64,000 bases of DNA from Cohnella sp. WQ 127256 (GTDB lineage Bacteria; Bacillota; Bacilli; Paenibacillales; Paenibacillaceae). The translations under genes and the position numbers were made by a program. The DNA lies in NCBI RefSeq assembly GCF_024519285.1, contig NZ_JAMZCY010000005.1, positions 124,001 through 188,000 on the forward strand. The letters run 5' to 3'. The notes under the pieces are model-generated. The model saw only the letters and a list, made by a program, of their open reading frames with translations, searched no databases and had not been told where the DNA came from. Below are positions 34,689-44,480 of the stretch, one piece after another; the first letter of the stretch is position 1; every line of letters starts with the position of its first letter.

Positions 34689-35108
34689 ATGCTCCGGTTA
34701 TCGGAAGGTAAAAGGATGGCGAAGTACACACTCGTAGGCGGTTTGAATACGGGGGTGGATTTCGCTATTTTTTGTTTGTTAGTTTACGGATTGAGTATGG
34801 GCTCCATTGGGGCGCAATTGATATCCTATCTAGCAGGTGTGGTAAACAGCTATTTGTTGAACCGTTACTGGACATTCCAGGTCAAGAGCAAGCGGAGTAT
34901 GACTGAATTGATCCGGTTCATCCTTGTTAACGTTCTCTCTTTCGCTGCGGCAACGTTAGTATTGCTTAGTTTGGAACAGTGGGGCGTTGAGACCGCATTC
35001 GCGAAAATCGTATCCATCTTCTGTTCCTTGGTTGTTAATTATGCGGGATATCGCTTGTGGGTTTTCAAGGGAATGAATCAGCAAGGAAATCAAGCATCAG
35101 AACAGTAG
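34689..35108 (+). CDS. GtrA family membrane protein
   Basis: A 139-residue GtrA-like protein with four transmembrane helices. Family traits are KYTLVGGLNTGVDFAIFCLL at the N-terminus and SYLAGVVNSYLLNRYWTF in the middle. GtrA proteins are thought to move polyprenyl-linked sugars across the membrane for teichoic acid, lipopolysaccharide or arabinogalactan modification. No glycosyltransferase gene is adjacent, so the sugar is unknown. AGGGGGAG precedes the ATG. Confidence 0.85.
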   Translation: MLRLSEGKRMAKYTLVGGLNTGVDFAIFCLLVYGLSMGSIGAQLISYLAGVVNSYLLNRYWTFQVKSKRSMTELIRFILVNVLSFAAATLVLLSLEQWGVETAFAKIVSIFCSLVVNYAGYRLWVFKGMNQQGNQASEQ

Positions 35109-35175
35109 GCTATGAATAGATGATTTTGTATGAGCGGAAGAAGTCTTAATTTACATATCTTCGGGATAGTGGTTT

Positions 35176-35184
35176 TATGCTACA
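35176..35184 (+). promoter_or_regulatory. Possible extended -10 promoter of dnaB-dnaI
   Basis: TGCTACAAT about 45 bases before dnaB resembles an extended -10 element (TGnTATAAT). No convincing -35 is seen. Confidence 0.4.
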
Positions 35185-35228
35185 ATAGAACAATCATTAT
35201 CTAGCAGAAGAGAGTTGTCGGTCCCGTC

Positions 35229-36722
35229 ATGCGCGTATCAAATGTGATGGAATTTACGGAAAACCACCGTTATTTTACTAGTCGTGACTTTGCCCTCAGT
35301 GGGTTGGATCGCAAAGTTTTCATATGCCTCTATCAACCGATGGTAGGCGCGATTTCAGCTGCACTCTATCATTTGCTCTATCATCAATTTGCGGACGACA
35401 GCGCAGGGTATTCCGCACCTGAGCCGCAACGCAAGCTATTTCTCGGTCTCGGATTAGAGCTTAACGCGACAGGACGTCAAACGGCCCTAGAGGCTGCGTC
35501 CAGGCTTGAAGCTGTTGGTTTACTCCAGGTTTACCGCAATCATAATCCTTTAACAGAAGAATCTATATATGAATACGTACTTCTACGACCACTTAACTCC
35601 GCTGAATTTTTCTCTAATTATCATCTCACACTTCTACTTATGGACAAAGTTGGGAAAAGCGCACTGTTAGAGCTGCGTGAAGGCTTTGCGGTAAAACAGC
35701 CACCTGAGCTCGCTCGTTTCGTTAATCGGGAAGAGGCGACAATTCCGTTCTATGAAATATTCCATATTAGTTCGGCAGCAATGGACTCCGAGCTGGAAAT
35801 GGGATGGGCGGAAAGCGCCACTGCGAAGGAACGGACGCCAACCTTTCAGCCACAGGAACGAATACGCCACAGCGACATGTTGTTACGTTTTCCACGTGGC
35901 TCCGCTAATCGCGGGTATGTAGAGCGGCTCAATCGGGCGCCGGAATCGATGGCGCAAGTGAATTATTTGGCTTACAAATTTAATCTGGAAGCACCGGAAA
36001 TTTGCCGTCTGCTTGATGAGGATGGGGTATTCCATCCTGACGGTACATTGCTATGGGACGAGCTCCAGCATCGCGCGAATCTTATGTATCGCCAAGATCG
36101 CAAGCGAGATGAGGAGCGGGAACGATTCCAAGCACGCGGGGAGGAGCGACCGGTTACTGATCTTACGGATCGGGGAACAAGCGCTACACCGCAGCTAGAC
36201 ATCCCTGAGCGGTTTCAACAAGATGTCACAGTCGCACGGTACAATGAGATGCTGTGGCGTGAGCCTTATACCCGAATGCTTGAATGTTATTTTCCAGGGG
36301 CTGTACCAGGTCCGTTTGTGAGTATTTTCGAACGGATAGACTTGAATTATAAATTGCCTGAGCCGGTTATTAACGTCCTTATTCATTATGTGTTTTCCCT
36401 AGGTCAGGCCCAACGGTTAACTAAGCCTTTTGTGGAAGCCATTGCATCTAATATGTTGGCCAAAGGTATCGATACCCTTGATAAAGCGATCATGTACATA
36501 CGCGAGCAAGAGAAGCTGAATGTTACATTGGAACGTAAGCGTCGTGGGGAAGAACCTGTACGGGCGGGTGCGAATGCCTATGGCACACAAGCGCAGGGGC
36601 GCAACACTCGGCGTAAGCCGGCGATGTCGGTCGTGAAGGATAACGGACCGGTAGATGAGGTAACACCGGAGGAAATGGAGAAAATGCTGGAGCTAGCTAG
36701 AAAGCTTCAAGGTGATAGTTAA
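35229..36722 (+). CDS. dnaB: Replication initiation and membrane attachment protein DnaB
   Basis: A 497-residue homologue of Bacillus DnaB, which with DnaD and DnaI loads the replicative helicase at oriC and at stalled forks. The N-terminal domain has FTENHRYFTSRDFALSG and VFICLYQPMVGAISAALYHLLY; the C-terminal domain contains the DnaD/DnaB2-type LNYKLPEPVINVLIHYVFSLGQ and VEAIASNMLAKGIDTLDKAIMYI. The linker (about residues 290-320) is charged. The extreme C-terminus EEMEKMLELARKLQ is helical. A weak ribosome-binding site precedes the ATG, so the exact start is uncertain by a few codons. dnaI follows after 80 bases. Confidence 0.9.
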   Translation: MRVSNVMEFTENHRYFTSRDFALSGLDRKVFICLYQPMVGAISAALYHLLYHQFADDSAGYSAPEPQRKLFLGLGLELNATGRQTALEAASRLEAVGLLQVYRNHNPLTEESIYEYVLLRPLNSAEFFSNYHLTLLLMDKVGKSALLELREGFAVKQPPELARFVNREEATIPFYEIFHISSAAMDSELEMGWAESATAKERTPTFQPQERIRHSDMLLRFPRGSANRGYVERLNRAPESMAQVNYLAYKFNLEAPEICRLLDEDGVFHPDGTLLWDELQHRANLMYRQDRKRDEERERFQARGEERPVTDLTDRGTSATPQLDIPERFQQDVTVARYNEMLWREPYTRMLECYFPGAVPGPFVSIFERIDLNYKLPEPVINVLIHYVFSLGQAQRLTKPFVEAIASNMLAKGIDTLDKAIMYIREQEKLNVTLERKRRGEEPVRAGANAYGTQAQGRNTRRKPAMSVVKDNGPVDEVTPEEMEKMLELARKLQGDS

Positions 36723-36802
36723 ACCTCTCCTATGTAGCCAGACTTGCTTAAGAGGAGATACTCAGCTAGTTTACTTATTACTTTCGTAAGGAGGAACGGG
36801 AA

Positions 36803-37753
36803 ATGGAATCATTGGGAGAGTCGCTACGCCGTATGCCTCCGATACAAGGGTTAGCTAAGTCGGAGGAGATTGCTAGGCAAGTTCTAAGTGATCCGATCGT
36901 TCTCAAGCTGCGTTCCCGTTACCCTGAGCTAGAGGAGTCAGTGTTACGGGCGAACTTGAATCGCTTATATCAGATGACTACGGAATATCGTACCTGTAAA
37001 GAGTGTCCAGGTCTAGATAAATGTCCGAATGATATGCAGGGTCATTCGACAGGTATTAGCTGCGTTCAATTGAATGGGCGTTGGCAGCTAAATGATTACA
37101 AAACAGCCTGCTCAAAATGGACAGCCAATGAACAACAGGAACAAATTCGCAAAAGAATTACAAGCTTCTATGTAGATGAGACCATTCTCGGGAAAAATTA
37201 CGTTGAGGCAGAAATGATCCAGTTGGATGCCAATCGCGCTCTGGCTGTTAATCAATTGCAGAACTATGTCCACACAACGATCAATGATGGACTCCAAAAG
37301 AAAGGTCTCATCTTAAAAGGTGACTTCGGTACGGGTAAAACATACTTAGCTGGATACCTCCTTCAGAAGCTAGCCAAAGAAGGATACTCAGGTGTAATCG
37401 TGTATATGCCGGAGTTCGTGGAAGATGTTAAAGCGATTATGTTCGAACCTCAGAAGCTTAAAGAAACGATTACGCTCATGAAAGATGCCGATCTTCTTGT
37501 ATTCGATGACATCGGTGCGGAAAATTTAACGCCATGGGTTAGAGATCATGTGCTTGGAGCCATATTGAATCACCGGATGAATCGCAAGCCCACCTTTTAC
37601 ACGTCGAACCATGATCTGGACGATTTAGAGAAGCATTTCAGCTTCACGCATAAAGAAGGCGAAGAGATGCACAAAGGGCAACGATTAATGGACCGTATTC
37701 GTCCTTTCGTTGATGTCATACATGTTCGTGGTCGGAATCATAGGGGCTCTTAA
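36803..37753 (+). CDS. dnaI: Primosomal protein / helicase loader DnaI
   Basis: A 316-residue AAA+ ATPase that loads helicase DnaC onto DNA. The N-terminal zinc-binding domain has Cys65, Cys68, Cys74, His81 and Cys103 in the same order as the zinc ligands of Bacillus DnaI. The ATPase domain shows Walker A GDFGTGKT at 173-180, Walker B LLVFDDIGAE and sensor/arginine region NHRMNRKPTFYTSNHD. AAGGAGG precedes the ATG. It follows dnaB, the usual Firmicute pairing. Confidence 0.93.
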   Translation: MESLGESLRRMPPIQGLAKSEEIARQVLSDPIVLKLRSRYPELEESVLRANLNRLYQMTTEYRTCKECPGLDKCPNDMQGHSTGISCVQLNGRWQLNDYKTACSKWTANEQQEQIRKRITSFYVDETILGKNYVEAEMIQLDANRALAVNQLQNYVHTTINDGLQKKGLILKGDFGTGKTYLAGYLLQKLAKEGYSGVIVYMPEFVEDVKAIMFEPQKLKETITLMKDADLLVFDDIGAENLTPWVRDHVLGAILNHRMNRKPTFYTSNHDLDDLEKHFSFTHKEGEEMHKGQRLMDRIRPFVDVIHVRGRNHRGS

Positions 37754-37855
37754 TATAAAGGATAAGAATGGGTTATCTCTGAAGGTCAATACGACCGGAT
37801 GGATAGCTCTATTTTTTGCGCTAAAATGATTTATCAATTTTTTTTATAGCACTTA

Positions 37856-37911
37856 TTGACAGCTAGCAAGTTCACCTGTTATCATAACTCCAATACCTAC
37901 TAAACAGGTAT
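37856..37911 (+). promoter_or_regulatory. Promoter and inverted repeat upstream of the sulfate transport operon
   Basis: TTGACA (37856-37861) and TATCAT (37880-37885), 18 bases apart, form a good promoter. ATACCT (37893) and AGGTAT (37906) form an inverted repeat over the expected start site, flanked by CCAATA and TATTGG further out. This may be an operator, for example for the cysteine regulator CymR, but the match to known CymR sites is weak. Confidence 0.5.
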
Positions 37912-37996
37912 GAATTATAAGAATATTGGGATTAGACTACCGGGCATCCGGCGTCTGATGGAAGAGTAAAGACCATCAAATGAATAATAGGGGTGC

Positions 37997-39100
37997 ATGA
38001 AAATGAAATCATTTAAAAAACTTACATCGATCGCGATTGCGGCATTACTCGTTACGGTACTGTCAGCATGCGGAGCTAACAATAAAAATAATGAACCTTC
38101 GGCAGCGGCTAGCGGATCTGTAGCAAGTCCAAGTGCAGTTGCGAGCGAAACTGCGAAAGTTCCGGATGATATCGAGCTACTCAATGTCTCTTACGACCCA
38201 ACACGCGAATTGTATGAAGAGTTCAATAAAAGCTTCGTTGAATATTGGAAAGAGAAAACGGGCGGTAAAATTACGATTAAGCAATCTCATGGCGGTTCAG
38301 GCAAGCAAGCTCGTGCAGTCATCGATGGATTGAAAGCCGATGTCGTAACTTTAGCGCTTGGCTATGATATTGATGCGATTGCTGAGGCGGGCGCATTAAA
38401 AGCGGATTGGCAGAAATCCTTCGAGCAGAACAGCACTCCTTATACCTCAACAATTGTTTTCCTAGTCCGTAAAGGCAATCCGAAAGGGATCAAGGACTGG
38501 GGCGATTTAATCAAAGAAGGAACTCAAGTCATTACTCCGAATCCGAAAACTTCAGGTGGAGCACGTTGGAATTACTTGGCGGCTTGGGGATATGCAACTA
38601 AGACACTCGGATATGATGAAGCACAAACCTTAGATTTCCTTAAGCAGCTGTTTAAGAATGTGCCCGTATTGGATACAGGAGCACGCGGATCGACAACTAC
38701 GTTCGTAGAAAAAGGAATTGGTGACGTCCTGCTAGCTTGGGAAAATGAAGCTTATCTTGCATTGAAGGAATTCGGCGATGACTATGAGATCGTAACGCCT
38801 TCGATCAGTATTTTAGCTGAGCCCCCGGTTGCAATTGTTGATAAAAACGTAGATAAGAATGGTAATCGCGAGGCTGCTGAAGAGTATCTGAAATATCTTT
38901 ACACAGAGAAAGGGCAGGAAATAGCAGCGAAGAACTTCTATCGTCCGCGTCTTCAATCCATTGCAGACAAATACAAGGACCAATTTGGACAATTAAATTT
39001 GCTAACGATTGATAATGACTTCGGTGGTTGGAAAGAGGCTCAAGCGAAGCATTTCGCAGATGGCGGAACGTTCGACAAAATCTACACACCGGGATCCTAA
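37997..39100 (+). CDS. Sulfate ABC transporter substrate-binding lipoprotein
   Basis: A 367-residue sulfate/thiosulfate-binding protein. The signal peptide ends in VLSACGAN, a lipobox; a Ser/Ala-rich linker follows. The mature domain carries family motifs [52 protein letters not shown] and [12 protein letters not shown]. It binds sulfate outside the cell for the two permeases downstream. The first start at 37997 (ATGAAAATGAAATC) follows a run of G. The gene opens a four-gene cluster that ends at a perfect hairpin. Equivalent to CysP/Sbp. Confidence 0.9.
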   Translation: MKMKSFKKLTSIAIAALLVTVLSACGANNKNNEPSAAASGSVASPSAVASETAKVPDDIELLNVSYDPTRELYEEFNKSFVEYWKEKTGGKITIKQSHGGSGKQARAVIDGLKADVVTLALGYDIDAIAEAGALKADWQKSFEQNSTPYTSTIVFLVRKGNPKGIKDWGDLIKEGTQVITPNPKTSGGARWNYLAAWGYATKTLGYDEAQTLDFLKQLFKNVPVLDTGARGSTTTFVEKGIGDVLLAWENEAYLALKEFGDDYEIVTPSISILAEPPVAIVDKNVDKNGNREAAEEYLKYLYTEKGQEIAAKNFYRPRLQSIADKYKDQFGQLNLLTIDNDFGGWKEAQAKHFADGGTFDKIYTPGS

Positions 39101-39132
39101 CAATGGGCCGGAAGAGGGGCTAAGGCGGGGAC

Positions 39133-39978
39133 ATGACATTACTTCGTAAGAAAGATCGGGTACTGCCTGGCTTGTCAATTACATTAGGATTTTCGGTCTT
39201 ATACTTGAGCTTGATCGTACTGATTCCTTTGGCTGCCCTAGCTATTAAATCTGCGGACCTTTCTCCCTCAGAATGGTGGAATACCGTATCCGATCCTAGG
39301 GTTGTTGCCTCTTACAAGCTAAGTTTATTGACAGCATTTTTCGCAGCAATCGTTAATATGGTATTCGGACTGTTATTAGCTTGGGTGCTTGTTCGCTACA
39401 AGTTCCCTGGGAAAAGAATCGTAGACGGCCTAATCGATCTGCCTTTCGCTCTACCGACTGCTGTTGCGGGTATCGCCCTAACAACGATCTATGCACCAAA
39501 AGGTTGGGTTGGATCATTATTGGAGCCACTAGGTGTTAAAGTGGCGTACACACCAATTGGAATAACGCTGGCACTTATCTTTATTGGAATACCTTTCGTC
39601 GTACGAACAGTACAACCGATATTACAGGATTTAGAGTCCGATATGGAAGAGGCAGCCGCGCTGCTTGGCGCCTATCGTGCCAGAACCTTTTTCAAAATCA
39701 TCTTGCCAGATTTAATCCCTCCGTTGTTGACGGGCTTTGCATTGGCATTCGCTCGCGGCATCGGAGAATATGGCTCGGTTGTGTTTATCTCCGGGAACAT
39801 GCCGATGAAAACAGAGATCGCACCGTTACTCATCATTACGAAGCTTGAGCAGTTCCAATATGCGCAAGCAGCTGCGATAGCGGTTGTGCTGCTCCTGATC
39901 TCATTCGTGCTGTTGCTGTTGATCAACATTTTACAAAGGTGGAGCAATCGCCGCCTGCGTATTGTTAAGGGGGGTTAA
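39133..39978 (+). CDS. cysT: Sulfate ABC transporter permease CysT
   Basis: A 281-residue permease of the CysT/CysU type with about six helices. The EAA-like cytoplasmic loop with which the ATPase interacts is [25 protein letters not shown]. The [15 protein letters not shown] and [21 protein letters not shown] stretches are conserved in sulfate permeases. Start ATG at 39133 after GGCGGGG. It is followed 5 bases later by cysW. Confidence 0.88.
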   Translation: MTLLRKKDRVLPGLSITLGFSVLYLSLIVLIPLAALAIKSADLSPSEWWNTVSDPRVVASYKLSLLTAFFAAIVNMVFGLLLAWVLVRYKFPGKRIVDGLIDLPFALPTAVAGIALTTIYAPKGWVGSLLEPLGVKVAYTPIGITLALIFIGIPFVVRTVQPILQDLESDMEEAAALLGAYRARTFFKIILPDLIPPLLTGFALAFARGIGEYGSVVFISGNMPMKTEIAPLLIITKLEQFQYAQAAAIAVVLLLISFVLLLLINILQRWSNRRLRIVKGG

Positions 39979-39983
39979 GCGAT

Positions 39984-40856
39984 ATGGCGGGAATCGTTAC
40001 AAATCCTCGTTCGAAGAAAGGCAAACCAATAAGACCTCACTTAACGGAATCAGCGGTCGTCCGTTACACATTAATCAGTATTGCGCTTCTATTTCTAGGA
40101 CTTATCGTCATTCTTCCAATGGTATCTGTTATCGCAGAGTCGTTCCGCAAAGGATGGCATGCGTATGTATCAGCGCTAGCTGACCCGGATGCGATGTCAG
40201 CACTGAAGCTGACGCTGATTACAGCGGCGATTGCTGTTCCGTTGAATACGATTTTTGGGGTAGCGGCTGCTTGGGCCATTACGAAGTTCAATTTTCGAGG
40301 AAAAAACCTGCTCGTTACGTTAATCGATCTTCCTTTCGCAGTGTCACCGGTCGTTAGCGGGCTGATCTACGTGCTGCTGTTCGGGGCTCAAGGTTTGCTG
40401 GGACCGTGGCTGGCGGAGCATGATATTAGTATTATTTTTGCAACACCCGGCATAGTGCTTGCTACGATGTTCGTTACATTTCCCTTCGTGGCAAGGGAGC
40501 TTATCCCGCTTATGGAAGCGCAAGGGGTACAAGATGAGGAAGCAGCTGTTAGTCTGGGTGCGCGTGGTTGGCGAGTGTTCTTCAAGGTTACGTTACCGAA
40601 TATTAAATGGGGATTGCTGTACGGCATGATCCTCTGTAATGCTCGAGCGATGGGAGAGTTCGGAGCGGTATCCGTCGTCTCTGGGCACATTCGGGGGGAA
40701 ACGAACACCTTGCCACTGCACATCGAAATCGTCTACAACGAATACCAGTTTAGTGCAGCATTCGCTGTTGCTTCATTATTGATGTTATTAGCAATCATTA
40801 CGCTTATTGCTAAATCAATCTTGGAGAGTCGTATGAGTGAGGAGCACGAAGGTTAA
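39984..40856 (+). CDS. cysW: Sulfate ABC transporter permease CysW
   Basis: A 290-residue permease paralogous to CysT. Its EAA loop is [26 protein letters not shown]; the C-terminal [27 protein letters not shown] is diagnostic of CysW. CysT and CysW form the heterodimeric channel of the sulfate importer. No CysA ATPase gene follows; the next gene is the small yezD, after which a strong terminator ends the operon. The ATPase must come from elsewhere in the genome. Confidence 0.9.
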   Translation: MAGIVTNPRSKKGKPIRPHLTESAVVRYTLISIALLFLGLIVILPMVSVIAESFRKGWHAYVSALADPDAMSALKLTLITAAIAVPLNTIFGVAAAWAITKFNFRGKNLLVTLIDLPFAVSPVVSGLIYVLLFGAQGLLGPWLAEHDISIIFATPGIVLATMFVTFPFVARELIPLMEAQGVQDEEAAVSLGARGWRVFFKVTLPNIKWGLLYGMILCNARAMGEFGAVSVVSGHIRGETNTLPLHIEIVYNEYQFSAAFAVASLLMLLAIITLIAKSILESRMSEEHEG

Positions 40857-40891
40857 ATTTGAACAACGATAACAAATCGGAGGGAAACGAT

Positions 40892-41080
40892 ATGGCAAAG
40901 CCGGTAGAAGTGGATGAGCAATGGCTGGGACGAATAGCAGAGCAGGTTAATGGTTTGGAATATGGGGAAGTGAATATCGTCGTACATGACGGCAGAATCG
41001 TACAGATTGAACGCAAAGAACGCAAGCGTTATGATGACTCGACACGGATTGTTAAGCTGCAGGAGCAGAAAGAAGCTTAG
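40892..41080 (+). CDS. yezD: YezD family protein (DUF2292)
   Basis: A 62-residue protein of the DUF2292/YezD family, often found beside sulfate-assimilation genes. The recognisable part is NGLEYGEVNIVVHDGRIVQIERKERKR, beta-rich with a basic end. ATG 40892 with GGAGGG 6 bases upstream is preferred to TTG 40859. It is the last gene of the sulfate operon. The molecular role is unknown; the context suggests a link to sulfur metabolism. Confidence 0.82.
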   Translation: MAKPVEVDEQWLGRIAEQVNGLEYGEVNIVVHDGRIVQIERKERKRYDDSTRIVKLQEQKEA

Positions 41081-41105
41081 AAGCTTACATGGCTAAATCA
41101 ATTGC

Positions 41106-41157
41106 AAAGAGACAGTTTCAGAAGGTCAGGAAATTGACCTTCTGAAACTGTCTCTTT
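41106..41157 (+). terminator. Perfect 23-bp stem terminator of the sulfate operon
   Basis: Two 23-base arms (41106-41128 and 41135-41157) are exactly complementary around a six-base loop. The stem begins AAAGAGACAG and ends CTGTCTCTTT, so it has A/T ends on both strands. It is unusually long for an intrinsic terminator. Confidence 0.8.
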
Positions 41158-41174
41158 CATTCATAAGAGAAAGC

Positions 41175-41212
41175 AAAAGCCGCCAGGGGCAACTTGCAGC
41201 CCTGACGGCTTT
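41175..41212 (-). terminator. Terminator of yqzM
   Basis: AAAAGCCGCCAGGG and CCCTGACGGCTTT pair with one mismatch. On the minus strand the T-run follows the yqzM stop by about 20 bases. Confidence 0.75.
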
Positions 41213-41232
41213 ACTGTTTCGTAGTTTGCTTA

Positions 41233-41379
41233 TTAAGTAATGATAAACTTAACGACAACCGCTACGGTGAATACAACGAACATGAAGCCGAACATAGCTC
41301 CAAATCCGATAACAGTATCCATCAAATCGTCGCGCGGCTCTTCGTTGATATGCTGCCGGGGATCTGTAACGTTTTCCAT
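41233..41379 (-). CDS. yqzM: YqzM family membrane protein
   Basis: A 48-residue protein: a charged N-terminus (ENVTDPRQHINEEPRDDLMD) and one hydrophobic helix (TVIGFGAMFGFMFVVFTVAVVVKFI). It matches the YqzM family of tiny Firmicute membrane proteins, whose function is unknown. ATG at 41379 has AGGAGG 8 bases upstream; the longer frame to 41481 is not needed. It reads away from uvrC. Confidence 0.75.
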   Translation of the reverse strand: MENVTDPRQHINEEPRDDLMDTVIGFGAMFGFMFVVFTVAVVVKFIIT

Positions 41380-41572
41380 GGGAAGCCTCCTGACACATTC
41401 TATACTTACAGTATAACCAACATCTCTTTTTGTTGTAAAGCATTCTTGAATGACTTGAGTGACAAGTTTGCGAAATCGCACAATCCGATTAGGTTGAGAA
41501 ACCCGTAGCTGTGTTACAATGGGAGGAACGGGTGTTCTACCCTATTCTTACTGCAAAGAGGAGGCGCCGACC

Positions 41573-43507
41573 TTGGACATCCTTAATCTTTCCGCTGATC
41601 ATGGCAAAGCGATGGAAAATATTCGCCACAAGCTGGCGTTGCTCCCGGATCAACCGGGCTGCTATTTGATGAAAAACGATGAAGGAAAAATCATCTACGT
41701 GGGCAAAGCCAAAGTGCTTAAAAACCGCGTCCGTTCCTATTTTACAGGAAGCCACAACGGAAAAACGCAAAAGCTAGTTTCGGAAATTCGGGACTTTGAA
41801 TATATTGTCACCGCCAGCAATACGGAATCGCTTATCCTTGAATGCAATTTGATCAAGGAGCATTTTCCTCGGTACAACGTGTTATTGAAGGATGATAAGT
41901 CGTTCCCCTATTTGAAAATTACGCATGAGGCGCATCCTCGTCTGGAGGTAACCCGGCGGATTGTGAAGGATAAAGGGAAATATTTTGGTCCTTATCCTAA
42001 CGCATTCGCTGCCCAGGAAACGAAGAAGCTTCTAGATAGGTTGTACCCTTTACGCAAATGTAATACAATGCCCGACAAAGTGTGCTTGTATTATCATCTT
42101 GGGCAGTGTGTAGCACCCTGTGAGTATCCAGTTGAGCAAGCTACCTACGACGAAATGATCGGTGAAATTTCACGGTTTCTTAATGGGGGTCACACAGACA
42201 TCAAGAAGGACCTCAAGCACAAGATGGAGGTCTCAGCGGAACAACTCGAATTCGAACGGGCGAGGGAATATCGCGACCAAATCGTGGCGATTGAATCACT
42301 TATGGAGAAGCAGTCGATTAACTTCGCGGATGCGATGGATCGTGACGTATTTGGATATTCGGTTGATAAAGGCTGGATGTGCGTTCAGATTCTATATATG
42401 CGTCAAGGGAAAATGATTCAGCGCCATGTGTCGGTTTTTCCGTTCTATGGAGAAGCGTATGATGATTTCTTGAGCTATGTGACCCAATATTATAGCGACA
42501 ACCCTGCACTGCCCCGTGAAATGCTGCTCCCGCCTCCACCGGAAGCAGGAGAGGTGCAGGCTTCTGTAGTAGACGATGCTGGTGCACAGGTGGGTATGGT
42601 TGCCGAGGCTAAGGAAGTTTACGGCGAAGAGACGGAGGAGGCTTCTGAAGAGGGGGAAGCGGCTGAGGTGGGAGAGTCACTGCGTCACTGGCTTAAGATT
42701 AAAGTGGCAGTACCCCGCAGAGGCTCGAAGCGTCAGCTCGTTGCTATGGCGTGTGATAATTCACGTGTGGCTCTGGAGGAGAAGTTTCGTCTCATCGAAC
42801 GGGATGAATCGCGAACGGTGAAAGCCGTGGAAGGGTTAGCAAAGTGGATTGGCATTCCTCACGCCAACCGTATTGAGGCATTCGATAATTCGAACGTACA
42901 AGGTGCTTCGCCGGTGTCGGCGATGATCGTCTTCACGAATGGTAAGCCAGATAAGAAGGAATACCGCAAATATAACGTCAAAACGGTACAAGGACCAGAT
43001 GACTATGAAACGATGAGAGAGGTCGTTAGGAGACGTTATGAGCGGGTGCTTAAGGAAGGACTACAATTACCTGACTTGATCGTTGTCGATGGAGGCAAGG
43101 GGCATATCGCATCCGTGCTGGACGTATTGGTTAATGAGCTAGGTTTGAATGTTCCAGTATGCGGTTTAGCCAAAGATGCAAAGCATCGCACGGCACAACT
43201 ACTGGTGGGTTATCCCCCGGAAGTCGTTCCTTTGCCACGGGACAGCCAGGAATTTTATTTGCTGCAGCGTATACAAGATGAGGTTCACCGCTTTGCAATC
43301 ACGTTCCACAGAGAGAAGCGGGCTAAATCGATGGTCGCCTCCCGACTTGATGCGATTGCTGGCATCGGGGAAAAGAGGCGCAAGCAGCTATTAAGCCATT
43401 TCGGCTCGCTTAAGGCGATCAAGGAAGCTACTGTGGAGGATTTCAAAGCTGTATCCATCGGCGAGGCGCTTGCTCAACGAATTCTTGAAGCTTTGAATGT
43501 GGAGTAA
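41573..43507 (+). CDS. uvrC: Excinuclease ABC subunit C
   Basis: A 644-residue UvrC, the dual-incision nuclease of nucleotide excision repair. Order: GIY-YIG nuclease ([20 protein letters not shown], about residues 20-95), a Cys-rich segment ([13 protein letters not shown]), UvrB-interacting UVR motif ([16 protein letters not shown]), the RNase H-like 3' nuclease domain ([10 protein letters not shown]), and C-terminal HhH motifs ([20 protein letters not shown]). TTG at 41573 follows GAGGAGG; the frame is open earlier. Between the UVR region and the second nuclease domain there is a low-complexity acidic insert of about 50 residues not usual for UvrC. A terminator follows. Confidence 0.95.
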   Translation: MDILNLSADHGKAMENIRHKLALLPDQPGCYLMKNDEGKIIYVGKAKVLKNRVRSYFTGSHNGKTQKLVSEIRDFEYIVTASNTESLILECNLIKEHFPRYNVLLKDDKSFPYLKITHEAHPRLEVTRRIVKDKGKYFGPYPNAFAAQETKKLLDRLYPLRKCNTMPDKVCLYYHLGQCVAPCEYPVEQATYDEMIGEISRFLNGGHTDIKKDLKHKMEVSAEQLEFERAREYRDQIVAIESLMEKQSINFADAMDRDVFGYSVDKGWMCVQILYMRQGKMIQRHVSVFPFYGEAYDDFLSYVTQYYSDNPALPREMLLPPPPEAGEVQASVVDDAGAQVGMVAEAKEVYGEETEEASEEGEAAEVGESLRHWLKIKVAVPRRGSKRQLVAMACDNSRVALEEKFRLIERDESRTVKAVEGLAKWIGIPHANRIEAFDNSNVQGASPVSAMIVFTNGKPDKKEYRKYNVKTVQGPDDYETMREVVRRRYERVLKEGLQLPDLIVVDGGKGHIASVLDVLVNELGLNVPVCGLAKDAKHRTAQLLVGYPPEVVPLPRDSQEFYLLQRIQDEVHRFAITFHREKRAKSMVASRLDAIAGIGEKRRKQLLSHFGSLKAIKEATVEDFKAVSIGEALAQRILEALNVE

Positions 43508-43535
43508 TCCATGAAAAATTAAATCATTCACGTAC

Positions 43536-43565
43536 AAACCGTCAGAGTACCTGACGGTTTTTTCT
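43536..43565 (+). terminator. Terminator after uvrC
   Basis: AACCGTCAG and CTGACGGTT pair perfectly around AGTAC, followed by six T residues. Confidence 0.88.
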
Positions 43566-43746
43566 TGTCCACATGCAGATTTAATTAGGAGAGCGTTACG
43601 ATCACAACCAAGACTTTAGTCCAATCATGACTAGACGTAAGAGAGTACTAAAACCCGACGTGGAGCGATGGGAGAGGTCATTGTTGAAAGATACAATAAA
43701 AGTAGGAAGATCTTGATGTTCATTCTTACAAAGGTGGAATGATGAA

Positions 43747-44400
43747 GTGGGAAATAAACGAAAGCGGTTGAACGGTAAAATGATCAGACAAAACCTATGG
43801 CTTACATGGGAAAAGGGAATCGGTTGGATTATGAGCCTTAGGAGTGAACATAGTCTCGAATTTGGCATATGTAAAGTATTGGTCAAAAAGTACTCAGGGG
43901 ACGGTATTTTGTGCGAAGAAGGAACATGGATTAAGGATGGCGATTGGATTGGTGAGCTACATTTGAACAATGAGAGGGTGCTGGCACTGACGCGTGAGGT
44001 AGGGGCGGATCGAGGCGCACTTCAGACAGCGCGCCAATTACGCGTTTCATTGAAAGCAATCAGTGAAGCCTTAGAAACACGCATCGAGATGACCCAAGTA
44101 AAGGCATTAATCGGAGTCACATTGCTTCACCGCGGACTTACGCATGGTTTGGGATTTGAGCAGCAACAGCTCCCATCGAAGAGGTTCGAAAAACTGTCCA
44201 CTCTCTATTTACGATTGTTATTACGTTGCATGCATCCCGAAGGCTTAGAGCGAATCGAGAGAAGCAAGGATAAACTCACCCCACTCTTGCTTGTCTATCC
44301 AAGAGCCGCATTAATCCAAAAATATCAGGTTAAGCCAAAGCTGCGTTGGGTTCGTTCTTATTCTGAAAATGCTCCTGTAGCGTCAGTAATTTCTTCATAG
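43747..44400 (+). CDS. YkoP-like domain protein
   Basis: A 217-residue protein. The segment DGDWIGELHLNNERVLALTRE and the surrounding helices resemble the YkoP domain found in Bacillus YkoP and fused to some polysaccharide deacetylases; I recognise it by the GDxxGxLHLxN pattern only. No signal peptide or catalytic residues are clear. GTG at 43747 after AAAGGTGG. It is followed by a PAP2-type phosphatase and a methyltransferase, so a role in lipid or glycan metabolism is plausible but inferred. Confidence 0.5.
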   Translation: MGNKRKRLNGKMIRQNLWLTWEKGIGWIMSLRSEHSLEFGICKVLVKKYSGDGILCEEGTWIKDGDWIGELHLNNERVLALTREVGADRGALQTARQLRVSLKAISEALETRIEMTQVKALIGVTLLHRGLTHGLGFEQQQLPSKRFEKLSTLYLRLLLRCMHPEGLERIERSKDKLTPLLLVYPRAALIQKYQVKPKLRWVRSYSENAPVASVISS

Positions 44401-44480
44401 AAACTTCAGAATGATCCTAAGTTGTTCCTTATTTTTGTTTACTATGATGTGTTCATCAGAATTAGGAGGAGTGAAAGACG

